Part shown: piece after piece, positions 61,706 through 64,000 of the stretch | Layout: every line of letters begins with the position of its first letter | Numbering within the stretch: position 1 is the stretch's first letter | NCBI RefSeq assembly: GCF_901709675.1 | Contig: NC_051087.1 | Coordinates: forward strand, 3,464,001-3,528,000 | Origin: Syngnathus acus | Taxonomy: Eukaryota; Chordata; Actinopteri; Syngnathiformes; Syngnathidae | Length of the DNA: 64,000 nucleotides | Reading direction: 5' to 3' | Notes under the pieces: model-generated | Databases searched by the model: none | What the model was told of the DNA's origin: nothing | What the model saw: only the letters and a program-made list of their open reading frames with translations | Program-made: the position numbers and the translations under genes

Positions 61706-62749
61706 AGGGTTTACTTCCAAACATTTTTAGAGAAGCAGTGCAGAATATGTAATTTTGTGAAATTTGAAGTGTAATTGTGCTCATTTTTTAAGATTAAAGA
61801 AGAGTAAAAAAAAAAAAATCTTAGCCTAATAGCATTATTGTCCAAGTCATTTCTGCAGGTTTTTATTCTCTGTTCAGCAGCCTTGATTCAACCTTTACGA
61901 CGACCTTTACGAATATTCTTAAAATAAGGTCTTTTTTTTTTTCACACTTGCAAATTGATATTATTTTATTATTGTGCCGGTAAATTACAAACGACTTTGG
62001 GCGGGCAAATATGCTTTTAGGCTAACACCAACAAATGGCTCAAAAGCATATTACCCTTCAAACCCATTCTCAGCTTGATGCATGTAAGCGGCAACGGTGG
62101 CAGATGGAGAATTGACTTCAGCCATATTGTGTCAAAGTGTTAAAGACGCACCTTTGCTCACTTAGCGGTGAATTAAGTCCGTAAGGCAAAGTCATAAAGA
62201 CGCCTTTTAGTCCTAATGGAGAGAACCCTGCCGAGCGAGCGCGGTGCAGCTGTGCTGTCATTAGCTTGCGTTTGTTTTCACACTTTGTTTGTTTATTGCT
62301 TTGTTTTTGCACCTGCGACATGGCCGCAGAGGGTCGTGAGAAAAAGGATCTTGGTTTCAGGAGAGTCCAATCAAGTTGGCTCTGTCCACACCCACAACGG
62401 GCAACGGGTAGATTTCGACCGACTGAGTCGGTCGGATTGCAGGAGAAATAAATTTCTCATGATTTGCTCATTTGCTTTGCTAATTAAAATAGCCTCTAAT
62501 ACAGAGGAGCTTAACTTCATTACAGGTGGTTTTCTTCCACTTCACTGTGTGTGTGTGCGTGAGTTCCCACATTAGATGATGCAACTTGCCACCCCCCCCA
62601 CCCACCAAACTCTGCCCCCCCCCCCCCCCTTCGTCTTTGTCCTCCCCTAATCACTCCCTTCGGAATTCTCCGTCTGATATAATTGAGTAGCAACTCCAAA
62701 ACACACGTGCACACACACATTCACTTTCCACCTCCTCCTCTTGCACCAA

Positions 62750-62960
62750 CGATGCCCCGCCTGGCGGGAACACAGAATGAGATATGACATTTCATTTGGG
62801 TTTCTTCGCACTCGCCGCGTTTGCTTGGGGGAAATAAATAAATATTTCATTAGTAGGCTAGCGGGGACATAAAGCCGTACCCTGTTATGGATTAAAAACA
62901 GGTGGATTTTGCCGCTTTCATTTTTATCCCACAATAGCGGCGCATGGAAAATATTACTAT
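62750..62960. promoter_or_regulatory. Candidate conserved non-coding element N
   Basis: ATGAGATATGACATTTCATT, AATAAATATTTCATTAGTAG and GGACATAAAGCCGTACCC occur together without simple repeats. Composition-based only. Confidence 0.27.
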
Positions 62961-63109
62961 ATATTACTATAACTTGAAGTGACATTACTGAACTGATTCA
63001 TGACGACAGAACATTTCCCAAACCTCGTTGAGGTTTTGTTGTATTTGCTAGCAAGGCAGTCCAGTGGTAGAGCAGACGGCTAAGTCAATCAAGTGTGTCC
63101 CTCCACAGC

Positions 63110-63260
63110 ACCTATCATCCCGCCTCTCTCGTTAGAGCTCTTTATCAAACTGCCCTTTGCCGCCCGCCGGCCTCGCTGCCATCTCTCTCCGGGCTCACCC
63201 GGAGACCGGCGGCTTTATTGTCTTAATTAAAACAGAGCCTGTTTAATTATTTTAATCCTC
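63110..63260. promoter_or_regulatory. Candidate conserved non-coding element O
   Basis: GTTAGAGCTCTTTATCAAAC, a CpG-rich core with CTCCGGGCTCACCCGGAG dyad, then GTCTTAATTAAAACAG and GTTTAATTATTTTAATCC. Composition-based, but motif density is high. Confidence 0.33.
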
Positions 63261-64000
63261 ACGACCGTACGGCAGGGACTGTTGAGAGAGGAGGGGAAAG
63301 GGGGAGTTAAGGGTAGGGGGGGTGGAGACAAGAGCAGGAAGGTGAGGAAGAGGAGGAAGAGGAGTAGCCCTGACATTTCAAATTAAGCTCTTCAAGTTCA
63401 AAAGCAGGAGTTCTTATCACTTTCCCTTCTCGTTCATTTTCCAATTTGTGGCCTCTTCTTTTGCTCTGTTCCTTCTCTCACTCCTCCTCTTTTCCCGCTC
63501 CCTTCCTTTCCCTTCTCCCTCTTTACCACCTTTGTGAGATTAGCAGTTTGAAGAACAGCCCCTGCTGAGAACTTAATTCAAGTGCAGACATCAAAAGAAT
63601 CTGTGATTGCTACAATAGCACGCCGAGTCATGTGTGCATCGAGGAAAAACATCTTTTCCTAATACCCTTCCGATCCCCCCCCTCGACCCACCCTACCGCC
63701 AAACAGCCTTCAGAGTGACACGACGGAGACGGACTTTCAATCTGGAGCGTCACTCAATGGCCGAAGCAGCCATTTTGAATGTAGACCATCCATCCATCCA
63801 CCCAGCATCACATTGTCTTGTTAGCTTACCCTGCCGACCCGGCCCCAACCCCACCCCTTTCCCATACCATGTTATCACCCCCACCTCTCGATCCATTTCA
63901 TCCGGGGAGTCTAAACTCTCCAGATTTCCCCGTTTGCCTCCTGATTAAGGAGTGAGCGGAGTGCTCCCGCCGCCTCCGTCTCCATCCCTCATTCATGTGC
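63261..64000. other. Gene-poor DNA to window end
   Basis: GA-rich (63280-63365), then CT-rich (63420-63535) tracts, then C-rich DNA. The 104-codon open frame at 63634-63948 has no recognisable similarity or splice context. Confidence 0.3.

Noticed and set aside
63054-63085. tRNA-like text (CAGTGGTAGAGCAGACGGCT)
   Set aside because: Only the A-box-like half is present, with no B box at the required distance; at best a fragment.
63634-63948. 104-codon open frame near the window end
   Set aside because: Low-complexity Pro/Ser/Arg text from C-rich DNA; no similarity or exon signals.

Overview
The window is vertebrate, almost certainly teleost fish, nuclear DNA. Genes are split into many small GT-AG exons with short introns, and intergenic DNA carries (TG)n, (GA)n and (CTAA)n microsatellites, tRNA-derived SINE fragments and small inverted-repeat transposons of types common in ray-finned fish. 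The encoded proteins are vertebrate orthologues. No prokaryotic, viral or organellar gene was seen. Species cannot be fixed from sequence alone. Exon boundaries below come from reading splice sites and phases by eye; within each model the phases are consistent and the total length is a whole number of codons.

Layout. (1) 570-8817 (+): all but the first coding exon(s) of camsap3, a microtubule minus-end binding protein, ending in a complete CKK domain. (2) 10394-13022 (-): a secreted SOUL/HEBP2-family heme-binding protein with a long Pro/Ser/Thr tail; its start codon is split by an intron. (3) About 13.1-17.7 kb: a block of repeats and probable insertion DNA, including a (GA)n tract, a telomere-like minisatellite and an array of 234-bp units that each contain a hairpin. 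(4) 19085-22726 (-): gpr108, 17 exons. (5) 24027-27210 (+): an ICAM-like three-Ig protein whose hydrophobic end looks like a GPI signal. (6) 27795-32269 (-): a short ubn1 (ubinuclein-1, HIRA histone chaperone complex), tail-to-tail with the ICAM-like gene. (7) 32.6-41.6 kb: gene-poor DNA rich in TAATTA motifs. (8) 41964-47425 (+): uncx, a paired-type homeobox transcription factor. (9) 47.4-64.0 kb: a second gene-poor stretch with no credible coding exon.

The genes do not form a pathway. camsap3, gpr108 and ICAM genes have human counterparts on 19p13, so the left half looks like conserved synteny. ubn1 and uncx have human counterparts on other chromosomes (16p13 and 7p22). The two deserts flanking uncx are the expected setting for a developmental transcription factor with many distal enhancers; candidate elements are listed at low confidence because no alignment could be run.

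No clearly novel multi-gene system is present. The points most worth checking are the hairpin-bearing 234-bp array, the apparent 4.6-kb insertion just upstream of the heme-binding gene, the four-codon upstream ORF of ubn1 whose stop overlaps the main start, the GPI-like ICAM, and paired RFX-type sites in the uncx desert.
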